Source: Congeria kusceri (taxonomy: Eukaryota > Mollusca > Bivalvia > Myida > Dreissenidae). From it: a stretch of DNA of 64,000 bases. A model generated the notes under the pieces. The model saw only the letters and a list, made by a program, of their open reading frames with translations. It ran no database searches and had not been told where the DNA came from. The position numbers and the translations under genes are program-made. The DNA is taken from positions 9,493,501 through 9,557,500 of the forward strand of contig CM051033.1 of assembly GCA_027627225.1 (NCBI GenBank), given 5' to 3'. Positions 1 through 10,277 of this stretch are shown here, piece by piece; position 1 is the first letter of the stretch; each line of letters starts with the position of its first letter.

Positions 1-1516
1 GTGCTAAGTATATAACATTACTATGAATATATATCCACTCATACAATTATGTTCAATATGCATTAAGCGAGAGGTAGGAATATTAAAACTGTCCCGACCC
101 ATTGTGCTCTTTTGGGGTTCTTGGTGAATTTCGTAGAGGAGGTTAACAGTTCCATACTTTTTGTCAATAAATACAAGTAGCCTAGTTTCTAAAACTCAAG
201 AATAACATAAAGGCTGAGTGTCTATATTTTATCGTTTTCGCTGAACGTTGTTGTCGGTACTTTCGTATGGGAGAAGGCTAGGTTGGATATGTTTTACAAT
301 AGTAAATAAATTAGCTTTTTAGGTCCATACTTATGCATTCGTCCATTCTATAACCATATTTCCAATTTATATGTTGCTTGTTAGATGCATGAGCTTAGAA
401 ATGACTCTTTGTAATATTGAGTCAAATACTACAAGTAAAATTCTCCCAGGCTGTAAATAGTATGGGGCTGTTTACCATAAATACTACGATCCTGTACACA
501 CAACATATATTAATGCTACATAAACCAGCAGGAAATATGAAAACCTCCTATTTGAATTTCGGACATACCATCAAATACTCCAGTAAATGTGGTTCACATT
601 ATGTTTGGGTAAAGGTGTTTATTGTTTGAAGATTTTATCTGGTGTTATACGCGTGGCATCTGACAGGTGATTGATCTCTACCGACCTGAAAACAGGTCGG
701 CTTGAAACGCATTTCATTAGTCCCTGAAAACTGCCCCAAGGAAATGTAACTTTGTAAGATAAAACAAGAAGCAGGATTTGTCGATCTTTACATTTCATAC
801 ACAGTTTCAGCAGTTTGTTTTTAGGGACTAAAATTAGTCAAGGCCGTTGGTTAAAACTGACAATTTTACAGCACATGTTTCATATAACTATGATAAATAC
901 ACATTTTAAATACCTATTAAATTTAACGCATTCTTATTATTTATTTATTGACATCACTTTACGTTACTATGGTAGATACGTTGTATGCCTAGAAACGTAC
1001 CCTGCTAGACTGTTCAAACAGTTGTCGCTGTACAAGTAGCTGCACACCATCCATATAGTTTTGTGAACACGTGTCCTGCAATGGCTGGGTCATTAAAGTA
1101 GCAAATTGGTACGCAAAGCTGACCCACTCACAGGGGTATTTCGGTGCATCGCAATATTAAAAGTGTGGAATTGTTCCAGGAAACTGCATGTCTTCAGCAA
1201 GAACGGACCCAATTTTCATCCATATGAAATCGGAGACTGCAGAAAAGTACAGTCACGATTTTAAATCACAGAAAATGTAGCGAGATTTTAATACGACAAG
1301 CCTGACTTTGCACGGACAATGTCTCACGAACGATCGGCGGTTTGGTTGCTTAACAGTCCCCAAATTATGAAAACAAATTAATAACTAAATTAATAACTTA
1401 CTAAAAGCAAAATAAATAAATATGATAAAAATATCGGAAATTGAAAATTATCATTTGCCTCTTTCAAGTACGAAACAGAGCAAGTGGTTTGTCTCGAACA
1501 TGTCACATCGGTTTGT
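1..1516. other. AT-rich noncoding stretch
   Basis: No coding region or RNA gene can be supported here. Short open frames (70-74 codons at 417 and 815) have AT-driven composition and non-ATG starts. A segment near 1150-1260 resembles pieces near 18.9 kb and 33.6 kb (a shared cagtcacgatt-type stretch), so it probably contains fragments of an old dispersed repeat. Confidence 0.5.
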
Positions 1517-1760
1517 GGGAGCAGTGGTCTAGTGGTAGGACGCTGGCTTTGGGATCGTGAGGCCCCTGGTTCGAATCCCGCCCAGACCAAGGGATTTTTT
1601 ATAAGCAACAAATTTATCCTACGCTTGCTCCTCTCCACACAGGTGTATAAATGGGTACCTGTGTGGTAAATAAACGATTTTGCCGTAGCATACTGCGCCC
1701 AGTGTTAACGGACAACGTATGACCCAGTGATCGGGGAGTAAATGTGAAAGTCGGCTGAAG
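1517..1760 (+). mobile_element. tRNA-derived SINE, tRNA-Pro-like head
   Basis: The head looks like a tRNA gene. It has a pol III A box TGGTCTAGTGG at 1525-1535, a B box GGTTCGAATCC at 1568-1578, and an anticodon-loop-like TTTGGGA that fits tRNA-Pro(UGG). The acceptor stem does not pair, so this is not a functional tRNA. A non-tRNA body of about 170 bases follows and is shared with the copy at 2349 (stretches such as CATACTGCGCC and AGTGTTAACGG). Two independent copies with the same head and body support a SINE family. The 3' boundary is approximate. Confidence 0.8.
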
Positions 1761-2348
1761 ATGTACTTGTATGTCTATATCAGACTATAAACCTAACCGT
1801 TTACCTTTACCTATGGGTAATTCATAATTATGATAAAAAATCTATTAAGCTGTTAGTTCATTTGTATTTTTGATTTATGTTTACTGTAGCTTAATACTCT
1901 CAGTTAATATGCAATTTATATTGTTCTTATAAAATAACATTCAATGTGTATGTTGCTGATCTAGTCCATTAATATTTACAAGCTCACAATGTAAAAACAT
2001 CATTGCTGGTAACCAAAGTCAAGGCCCAAGGGTCATATTTCATGGCATTGTGATGTGTTTCGTTTGTTTAATAATTAGTATTATATTGCAGCACACGCAT
2101 TGCAAAAAACGCTTAATATGTGTTCTATGTGTTGAAGTACATTAAGTAATTGGCTGAAAAGCCCATGGAAATATATCACTATCAAAACTATGCGCCATGC
2201 ACGTGGCATATATCCGCCCGTCTACATACCTTGCTATAAAAAGACATCAAATATTTCCACAGGACGGAACAATCTGGAAATAAATGCATAATTAAGTTAT
2301 GTATATGAGTAAAGATGTTAGATGCAGGCAGTTAAACAATTTTCATTT

Positions 2349-2555
2349 GGAAGCAGTGGTCTAGTGGTAAGACACTGGCTTTACGATCGTGAGGACCCTG
2401 GTTCGAGCCTCGCCCAGACCTCTGGAATATTTCTGAGCAAAAAATTATCCCACGTTTGCTCGTACCCGCTCAGGTTTATAAATGTGTACCTTTGAGGGAA
2501 GTAAGCTAATATGATGTGGCTGCATACTGCGCCGAGTGTTAACGGAAGACTACGA
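2349..2555 (+). mobile_element. second copy of the tRNA-Pro-like SINE
   Basis: The A box TGGTCTAGTGG (2357-2367) is identical to that of the first copy, and the B box GGTTCGAGCCT (2400-2410) has drifted. The body, including CATACTGCGCC near 2524, aligns with the copy at 1517. The two copies are about 0.83 kb apart in the same orientation. The anticodon loop is degraded here. Confidence 0.78.
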
Positions 2556-2559
2556 CCTA

Positions 2560-3283
2560 TCCTTTTTTCCATTATTTGCATGAACAACGGCCCGATTATT
2601 TTCATAGAAATAAATGGTTGTGTGCTTGTTCTTTCTGGCTGAACTATATTAACGCGTTCCTTGCATGCCTAATAATGTTTACAGGTCATTAACAACAGTG
2701 CAATACAACAAAATAAGAGATTAGCGCAACGTTTCTTAAAACCGCATTTCCGATAAAAAAAAATACCTTGTATATCTTAAATGTGGCTATCTGCAAACCA
2801 ATCTATTAGAAACAGATCAGGCAGTTAAAGCAATGCATCACTTTTCATTAGACATATCGCATAAGATGGGGATCTTAGCACAAACGAGAGTGCCAGTTTA
2901 GATATACTGATATCGTGAATAATCTTTCTGGCGTGTTATTGTATCCCAGTAATTTAGCATACTGGTCTATACAAAAATTGGCAAAATGAAGAATTGTAAG
3001 CGTTCGCAATGTTCGCAACTATACCTTTATCTGAAAATAAATGTTGTTTTATTCGCCAGTTTGCAATTTAAACGCATGGCTTTTTGTCAACAGAAATAAA
3101 CGTTTAATATCATCTACTAAAATAAGTAATACTGGTTCAAACGCATTCCCATAGTATTCCCGCGCTATAGAGTTTACTAAAACATAAACCACGTTGTAGT
3201 TTATGTGTTTTTTTTTTTAAATAACGGATATTGTTCGCGCTAGTTCGCGTGCACTGTTAACGTACGACTACAGAAGTATATAG
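2560..3283. other. AT-rich noncoding stretch
   Basis: I see no coding, RNA or clear repeat structure apart from short A and T runs. Confidence 0.5.
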
Positions 3284-3285
3284 AG

Positions 3286-3630
3286 GATTTTTGTTGGTTT
3301 CGATAAAATATTGGTTTTAATTCATGAGTGATCATAGAAATGTTTATTTTCATGAGTGACGCAGTCACAAGTGAAAAAAATATATTTTCTATGACCACGA
3401 GTGAAACAAAAATCGATATTCTATCGAAACCAATAATTTATCTTTTTTATTGTATGCTTAGAAATGTGTTGTTTTGGTATTTTCAGACTTCCCGGTGAAA
3501 AAGTTATATTATCAAAGTGGTAATGTTCACTGTTTAAACACAGTGAATTAACAATTTTATTTTCACCGTTTTAAAACAGTGAATTTACCATTTTATTAAA
3601 CTGATATTTTTCTATAAACCAACAAAAAAC
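3286..3630. mobile_element. palindromic MITE-like foldback element
   Basis: The outer arms are TTTTTGTTGGTTT near 3288-3300 and its complement AAACCAACAAAAA near 3616-3628. Inside are further inverted segments: GGTTTCGATA and TATCGAAACC, ATGAGTGATCATAGAAA and TTTCTATGACCACGAG, and CACTGTTTAAACACAGTG near 3530. The CATGAGTG(G/A)TCATAGAAA core recurs in the palindrome at 47781-47913, so both belong to one foldback family. No coding capacity. Confidence 0.55.
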
Positions 3631-4057
3631 TTAAAATAAACATCAAAACTAAAATTGCGTTATATTAGTGCAAATTTTTCTAAGACCGTAACAAACAAAC
3701 AGTAATAAAGCTTCATAACAAGACTGGTGCATATACTCGTATTTAAGGCAATGATCCAACTGAAATGTTTATTTCCAATTTGTGTGTTTTCTGTTTTAAA
3801 TCAAATATCATCAAATCGTATTTTAGTTATAATCCCCTCCAGGATTAATGAAGCATGTAGACAGAGCTACGTGTACGTGTTTAAGGGTTCAAATGCATGG
3901 ATGCTACATTATTAAATAACAATCACGTACAACAAAATCAGTGTTATGACATGCGAAATATTTTAGTTTGTGGATAGTTGTTCACTAACGTAAACTTAAG
4001 GTGAAGTTGCATTTAATTTATTTCTGTCATCATATATATTCCTAAGATGTTTTCGAT

Positions 4058-4211
4058 AAAGTGATTAAACAAAGTGATTGAACAAAGTGATTGAACAAAG
4101 TGATTGAACAAAGTGATTGAACAAAGTGATTGAACACAGTGATTGAACAGTGATCAAAGTGAACACAGTTATTGAACAAAGTGATTAATCACAGTGATTA
4201 TACAAAGTGAA
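4058..4211. repeat. 13-bp tandem repeat (GTGATTGAACAAA)n
   Basis: About five near-perfect 13-bp units run from about 4070 to 4140. They are followed by degenerate units with insertions (AGTGATCAAAGTGAACACAG and similar) up to about 4211. Confidence 0.9.
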
Positions 4212-4251
4212 AACAAAAAACAAAACAATTCACCATAATGCACCTATCAAT

Positions 4252-4557
4252 ATTTCCCCCCACGGGGGGGGGGGAGATCGGCGGAAAATCCCAGGGGAAT
4301 TTAACAAATTGTATTTTGGGGGATCTAATTCCCCACCGTAGAGCCAAGCATTTTTTTCTAAATCTTCTGAATGGGAATACGTAATTGGTGTATCAAATGG
4401 CACGGGGCGGGGGCCAATATAACCGTGATCTAAAATCCGAACAGTCTATTTCCCGGGACCCGGAATCATTCGGCGTGTCAAATTCCCGCATGTCCGGCAT
4501 TGCTTTCAGTCTTTAGTCCCGTATATGCCCGCCGCCCCCCCCCCCCCCGGGGGAAAT
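4252..4557. mobile_element. GC-rich insertion bounded by G and C homopolymers
   Basis: A block of about 305 bp stands out by composition. It begins TTTCCCCCC-ACG followed by an 11-base G run (4264-4274) and ends with a 14-base C run (4535-4548) followed by GGGGGAAA, so the two ends are inverted complements. The interior is rich in CCGG, CCCGGGA and similar. The mirrored ends suggest a non-autonomous DNA element with homopolymeric terminal inverted repeats. No convincing target-site duplication. Confidence 0.45.
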
Positions 4558-4559
4558 TA

Positions 4560-5813
4560 TGCATAAAACTAATTAATACCATCCAAGAGTTTCATAATGT
4601 TTCTGAAACACCTTACATATTTGAGTATTAAGGTAAATACATTTTAGGAATAAACTAACAGTCACAATGGCGAATGTATAAACATGTATATATCAACAAG
4701 GGATGCACGTGTATATTGAGAATACTAGGTTAATGTTAAATATAGTGCAGTTTATCTTGCGAGGCTTAGAACAGCGAAAGCGCGAGTCTTGGCGAGCGTT
4801 TCTGATGTTCGAGCCGAGCATGATAAACTTCTCTATATTCAACACTAATCCTAGTATTTTATTTGTCCCATAATTTCCATCATTTTCTACCTTTATTTTG
4901 AAAATATGCTAAAGAAAAACACACAAAATAATACGAAAAACATGTGAAGATGAGATAAATACCAAATAAACGCAGGATTCCTTTTTTTTTATAAATCATT
5001 AAAACAGGTTCCGAAATATTTTACAGAAAACATACCACATATGGTATGGTGGTCCGAGCGTTAAGAAAATTGCATGCACTGTGTATGAATAGTTTTGACC
5101 ACGTTTATCTGTCTGTTGCGTTCAGTCGACCTCCATTATCCAGCCCAAACGTTTCTAAGCACGTTTTCCGTCAGCCGACCCACCATCACTATTTTCTTGA
5201 CATATCGCATTTAGTCGGCATATGCTGGTGAACATGAAAATCCACATTAAAACGTACCCTTATTTTGTACTAAGCCTTTCAATTCCAGGTTGTTGTTTTT
5301 TTCAAGCCTTTAATACAGCTTTATTTGTTTAGAAATATGAGTTCCCATGAATTCACTCTTAGTCTGACAATAATAACCAACAAACGTTTCAATTCAACAA
5401 ATTCAAATTATTAGTTGTATTAGCATTTGGTCGAATTTGCTGAGTACATGTACCCACAGTAATACTTAATATATTCGTCATTGACTGAACAGTTTCATTT
5501 TATACAATTGTATAATATGTTAAAACAAATAAATGAAAGCAAATTTCATCTATACATTCAAACTAAAAAATCATACATTGTTTCAATCCAAAATTGTTTT
5601 CCAAACAGGTATTGTCGACCGCCCAAAGCTGAATGACTTACAATCAATTAATCCGTGCTCGGTAAAGTGGGTACGCCACCTATCGGACTATACGCTCTGT
5701 AACGATAAGTTAATTTTCTTTTAATTCGTTAACGCAAACTAAGAACATGATTGTTTTGTCCCATGCACCGTAGAGCTATAGGCGCATATGTTTCAGTTTT
5801 TTTAATAACCGTA
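4560..5813. other. AT-rich noncoding stretch
   Basis: No supported gene. A small inverted pair (AATACTAGGTTAATGTTAAATA near 4719 and the mirrored TATTCAACACTAATCCTAGTATT near 4836) may be another decayed foldback element. Otherwise nothing recognisable. Confidence 0.45.
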
Positions 5814-5983
5814 CAACTCGTGCTTCTTGTACTCTTTGCTACACCCTCAACTCGTGCTTCTTGTACTCATTGCTTCACCTTCAACTCGTGCTTCTTGTAC
5901 TCATTGCTTCACCCTCAACTCGTGCTTCTTGTACTCATTGCTTCACCCTCAATTCGTGCTTCTTGTACTCATTGCTTCACCCT
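5814..5983. repeat. 34-bp tandem repeat, five copies
   Basis: Five head-to-tail copies of a 34-bp unit begin CAACTCGTGCTTCTTGTACT. Copies 2-5 are almost identical; copy 1 has two substitutions. Because 34 is not a multiple of 3, the open frame across it (5751-6050) shifts its repeat peptide each unit and is not evidence of a gene. Confidence 0.95.
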
Positions 5984-6713
5984 CAACGAAGTAACAGATT
6001 ATATGGCGCGCTTCTCTGATCGCGTAAGGAAAGTATTAACGATATTGTGATAATATTCCAAATTTGCCTCATTGTTTACTTTGTAGTTCATACTAGTCAG
6101 CGCTTTGTAATATCAATACATTCAATATTTATGTGAAGACAATGCAAAAATAAAACTACTATATGATTGCATATAATATTAGACTGAAGCAAAACAGTTT
6201 CAGAATTAGTGAAGTGTTACAAATATGTTTAAAATGATAAGATAATATGCGTGTATATTGTTAAGTGGCAAACACTTAAACCCGCAAAAGATATATACAT
6301 ATTTTAAGGATAATTCAAACATGTATGTAGGCTAAACAATACCAAGCCACGTTTTGTCATTTATACATCACAAACGGGCTTGTAATATAACTACCCGTAT
6401 GTGAATTAAATGTAGAAATGCTCCAGGATATTGGTTGTCGTGAACAGAAAACAACAGTCTCACAATCCAATGCAGAAACAACTCTCAAATTACGACAGTT
6501 CAGAGTAAAGTCTCCATAAAAGTGCAAGCTTGGTTGGAAAAATGCAATTATCCATCTGGGCAAAAGCATGTGATATTGAAAAATATCGCAGTACTTATAG
6601 TTTATTGTCTATGTAAGAGATTTGCAACTGCACCATTAACAATACAATACTATGATATGTTTTGATCATAACATCAATTATACGTTAAGTTGCAGTGATG
6701 TCATTTATACGAT
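5984..6713. other. AT-rich stretch with a dispersed-repeat fragment at about 6405-6550
   Basis: The part at 6405-6550 shares AAAACAACAGT-TCACAATCC and AATGCAGA-AC stretches with 22290-22400, and in opposite orientation with about 31805-31865. It is therefore a fragment of a dispersed repeat. The rest shows nothing recognisable. Confidence 0.5.
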
Positions 6714-6875
6714 GTCCGCATTGCGATTCTGAGGTTGTTAAGTTGATCCCTGCTCGGCAGCGTTCAAATGACCTTTCTCAAGAAATCAAATACTGGTTCT
6801 ACGAAAGAAACGGACTCAAAAGTGTTCCAATAAATCGAGGCACAATTAAGCTAACATAAATAGGTTTAAACTAAT
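6714..6875 (+). mobile_element. diverged copy of the 9630 SINE family
   Basis: The tail matches the SINE at 9630-9824: TACTGGTTCTAC, GAAACGGACTC, and the terminal ATAAATAGGTTTAAACTAA. The tRNA-like head is badly decayed, with only GTCCGC and GCGAT remnants. It is an old copy. Confidence 0.7.
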
Positions 6876-7338
6876 TATACATAGCGGAGTACTGGTATAT
6901 TTCATTAATTAAATTATGTTTGTTTTGTGTTTCATGTGGGCGAATAGTAGACCAAATGCAATAGTAATTATTTATTGTAAAATGCATTGCTTACCTTACT
7001 CTGCATAACCGTCTGACAACTGTATGTATTAATTTGGCTGCTCAGTCGATAGTGATGTTTTTAAGAATCAACATTAAAACCATCCACCATTCAATTATTT
7101 GTACCTGTTGTAAAATATTGGCTTGGATTCAAAAAATCGGAACATATATGGCTGGAACATTTTTCTACTCAGAAATGAACCGACATTAAAAATCAATGCA
7201 TACGTTTTAACAATAAATAAGGATACGATCATATTTTGGGAAAATCGTTCCTTTTCGTTAAAAATATGTTGGTGGACATGTAACTGCTTTATTACAATAA
7301 ATTACTGCACGCGATCTACAGTTTAAAACAACGTGTTC

Positions 7339-7634
7339 TTAAAGGCCTAGTTTAAGGTTTGTCTGGCCTCTCCATGGGATATTCCATTCTATGTATTGGT
7401 CCACCGTAAAATCTCTTATCATTATCTGCAATATTTTCTCTCCGCTGACTGAGCAATGGCTAAGTGCACTGATTTCTCTGCAGCAGTGTATTGATATCAG
7501 CTGATAAGGGTCTCCACACTGTGTACACACTTTGACCACAGCAGGGTGTCAATTCACCGGGGTAAAATACCCCATATTTTTTTTTTTGGTGGGGGGGAGG
7601 GCTCAAATAGAGAATGATTAAACTAGGCCTTTAA
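7339..7634. mobile_element. MITE with about 17-bp terminal inverted repeats
   Basis: Both ends carry TTAAAGGCCTAGTTTAA in inverted orientation (7339-7355 and about 7618-7634). The interior of about 260 bp holds a T/G-rich run near 7570-7600 and no gene. The 66-codon minus-strand open frame inside starts within the element and has no recognised domain. Confidence 0.6.
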
Positions 7635-7944
7635 AGTGACACATTTCATAAACGCTATATAATTATTTCATGTATGTGTAACACTACTAATCGTTGGAAG
7701 GTTTCCAAGCAAGTGGAAAATACGTTCTTTAATTTGAGCTCTGGAACACTTTGATTCACTGCATTTTACTGCACACTTGCAGTACTGCAATACATTAACA
7801 TCAAATATGTGGTATAGCAGTGTACTTGATATACATGTACCGTTAAAATAAGTCTATATGTAGCCATTATTATTTTATGTAATACATGTATGCGCGTGTA
7901 CATTGCATATAATATAAGAATAATGAAACTCAAGAAACATTACC

Positions 7945-8115
7945 AGGATAGAAACCCTTATTAAGATACGCTAGCCATTTATATGAGTCAAGTGACCAAT
8001 TGTCTATACAATACAGGACACTACAAACAACACAACACAAAACATAACAATGATTAAAACTGGGGTCACCGCCTTAGAACGGTCAATTCAAAGCATTGAG
8101 GGTTTAAACCAACCG
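7945..8115 (-). repeat. dispersed repeat family D, copy 1
   Basis: It shares a conserved core with three other copies (15812, 19690, 25970). On the minus strand these are GCATTGACCGTTC, then GGCGGTGACCCCAGTTT, then AATTGGTCACTTG. The family may be a SINE or the 3' tail of a LINE; I cannot assign it. Confidence 0.6.
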
Positions 8116-9080
8116 ATTTAAAAGCATACCAAAACTCACACTTACTCCAAAATTAATCAAAACATACATACTTGTAAATAAAATTTAACCTCATAGCATT
8201 GCAATTCAAATTAAATAGCAATACAAAAGAATATTAATTCAATTGCATACCATTTTTCATTTGGCCTGTACAGCGTATTCGTGTGTATTTTGTTTCAAAT
8301 TGAATAGTACAAACGAATGCACCACTGCTTAAGCGAATACAGCCTGACACACTTTATGCTTTAAAATGTACATGCTTAAATTGAACAACAAACACGGAAA
8401 TTGCAAAGAGTCCCTTAATTGTTGTGTCACTCGAAAAATAAGATTTCATGGGCTTTCTGTTATTTTGGTAAGCGTGCAATTGTTGTGTCTACTTCATCTT
8501 TCCAGTCAAATTTAGCAATGCCATGAGTGCAAACAATTAATAAATTAATAGCAATAATGTAAATGAAAACAACAGAAAGGTAAAAAACGCCACCGTTAGA
8601 TAGGACCTTGTAATCCTAAGGTGGCGATATATTTACAGCTAGAAGTGCATTTGCAATGAAACAAATTGCTGTTTAACGCTTAATACTATGCTGCAGAAGT
8701 AAAACATTTCAATATTAATGTGAAACAAATATTATTCTAATCCTAGCGTCGAACTAGTTCACGTATATTGATGACGTCAATAGAGAATTACTATGGCTTT
8801 CGACTCATCTCATGTGAATAATAGACATTACATTGTCAATTCCTATTCCGTACTGTAGTATCAATTCGTGATATGGAATAGTCCTGACACTGTATTACAT
8901 TTCGTTTCACGTTTGTCACGTGAATGTTGAGTTCTTGGTATCAAATTAACTACGTAAAGAAGACAAAAGTAGAACTGCACAGTATGATATTTATTTTTCA
9001 CGCATAGATCTATTAATTAATTATTATGCGTATTAAATCCAAGGTACAGTAAAAGTAAAGTGTTAGTTTAGTATAGTTTC
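8116..9080. other. AT-rich stretch with a short hairpin at 8588-8630
   Basis: The hairpin has arms CGCCACCGTTAG and CCTAAGGTGGCG, the same ends as the hairpin at 23467-23553 (TATATCGCCACCTTAG), so it is a small relic of that MITE family. Nothing else is supported. Confidence 0.5.
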
Positions 9081-9320
9081 ATCCCTCGCGGTTAAGGGCC
9101 AGTCAGTTTTGACTTATAATACACCTTTACTGATGAATATATTTACTCCCGATTCCTATCCTATATGACGGGCGCTTGGCAGGAAGGCAATCGGTATCCT
9201 TCGATTTAACTAGCTGCTGGGTAGGCAATCGGCCATATCCGAACAAGTCCCATGCGAGACTCGAACCTTCGACATCCCGCTCCGTAGGCGAACGCCCTAA
9301 CCACTAGGTCACGGAAACAG
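9081..9320 (-). mobile_element. tRNA-derived SINE, minus strand
   Basis: Read on the minus strand it starts near 9320 with a tRNA-like head: A box TGACCTAGTGG (9311-9301) and B box GGTTCGAGTCT (9267-9257). The anticodon-loop-like CTACGGA would read as an ACG (Arg) anticodon. A non-tRNA body of about 170 bases ends near 9081. It has a different body from the SINEs at 1517 and 9630. The pairing is too poor for a working tRNA. Confidence 0.75.
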
Positions 9321-9440
9321 TATTTTAAACCTAAATAAGCATTAATTAGTGTCGACCAGGGGCGGACCCAGATCATGGTTTGTAAGTTTTCAGCGCGTTT
9401 TCATCCTGTTTATCCGAAAATACAGGCAAAGGTAGCCTAA

Positions 9441-9629
9441 CACATATATTAGTATATGCATCTGAGGTATAACCATGCCATGTTCGTAAAAAAGGGTTAC
9501 AAAATAAGTTACTGCTGTTGTTATAAACCTGTATACATGTTGGTTTAAGCTTATATAATTGTTGGCGATACCCCGGGAAATATGTGACATGTATGCTAAA
9601 CATGAACAATTGTTTCGTCATGAACACAA
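9441..9629 (+). repeat. left arm of a 189-bp inverted repeat
   Basis: It is the reverse complement of 10089-10277 with a single mismatch (9612 against 10106). The arm has no coding capacity of its own and abuts the tRNA-type SINE that starts at 9630. Confidence 0.97.
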
Positions 9630-9824
9630 GGTCGCGGTGGCGTAGTGGATATGGTGTCCGCCTAGCGATCGGGAGGTCCCGGGTTCGAACCTTACTGGGA
9701 GCGTTCTCAAGATCTCCCCCAAAGACACCAAGTACTGGTTCTACCCAGGAAACGGACTCGAGAATGTCTCTATAAGCCTTCGGCTTTCGATGCAATCGAG
9801 CTAAAATAAATAGGTTTAAACTAA
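9630..9824 (+). mobile_element. tRNA-derived SINE between the inverted-repeat arms
   Basis: The head has A box TGGCGTAGTGG (9638-9648) and B box GGTTCGAACCT (9682-9692). The body contains TACTGGTTCTACCCAGGAAA and ends ATAAATAGGTTTAAACTAA. The tail is shared with the decayed copy at 6714-6875. It begins immediately after the left arm. Confidence 0.8.
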
Positions 9825-10088
9825 TCAGACGGTTAAACTCATTTAAGATCAGTTGCTGATTTCGTTGATTACAATTACAGTCCACAGTGCGTTCAAAATT
9901 TAAAACGCAGTTGTATTGCATTTACTGACTCCTGATATATTTTGCGTGAATTACAAGGTTACCAAAAACTAACATCTATTTCATATCATTTCGAAGAGGA
10001 AAATTATTGTGATACACATGTATATAAAATTAATATCGCATAATGCTTGATTCTTGAATTCATCTGACATTTACTGCGTTTGTGTTCA

Positions 10089-10277
10089 TTGTGTTCATGA
10101 CGAAAGAATTGTTCATGTTTAGCATACATGTCACATATTTCCCGGGGTATCGCCAACAATTATATAAGCTTAAACCAACATGTATACAGGTTTATAACAA
10201 CAGCAGTAACTTATTTTGTAACCCTTTTTTACGAACATGGCATGGTTATACCTCAGATGCATATACTAATATATGTG
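10089..10277 (-). repeat. right arm of the 189-bp inverted repeat
   Basis: Mirror of 9441-9629. Its outer end is the exact point where the RTE reverse transcriptase sequence stops (10277/10278). The spacer between arms is 459 bp and contains the SINE plus about 265 bp of unassigned sequence. Confidence 0.97.

Noticed and set aside
1517..1590. Functional tRNA-Pro gene
   Set aside because: The acceptor and anticodon stems do not pair, and a second copy carries the same non-tRNA body, so it is a SINE head.
5751..6050. 99-codon open frame over the 34-bp array
   Set aside because: Peptide repetition follows the DNA array, which changes frame every unit.
9356..9371. CAGGGGCGGACCCAG as a hAT-type transposon end
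   Set aside because: Resembles such ends, but no matching inverted end was found nearby.
9373..9921. 182-codon minus-strand open frame
   Set aside because: It runs through the SINE and the inverted-repeat arm; its peptide is produced by these repeats read antisense, with no domain.
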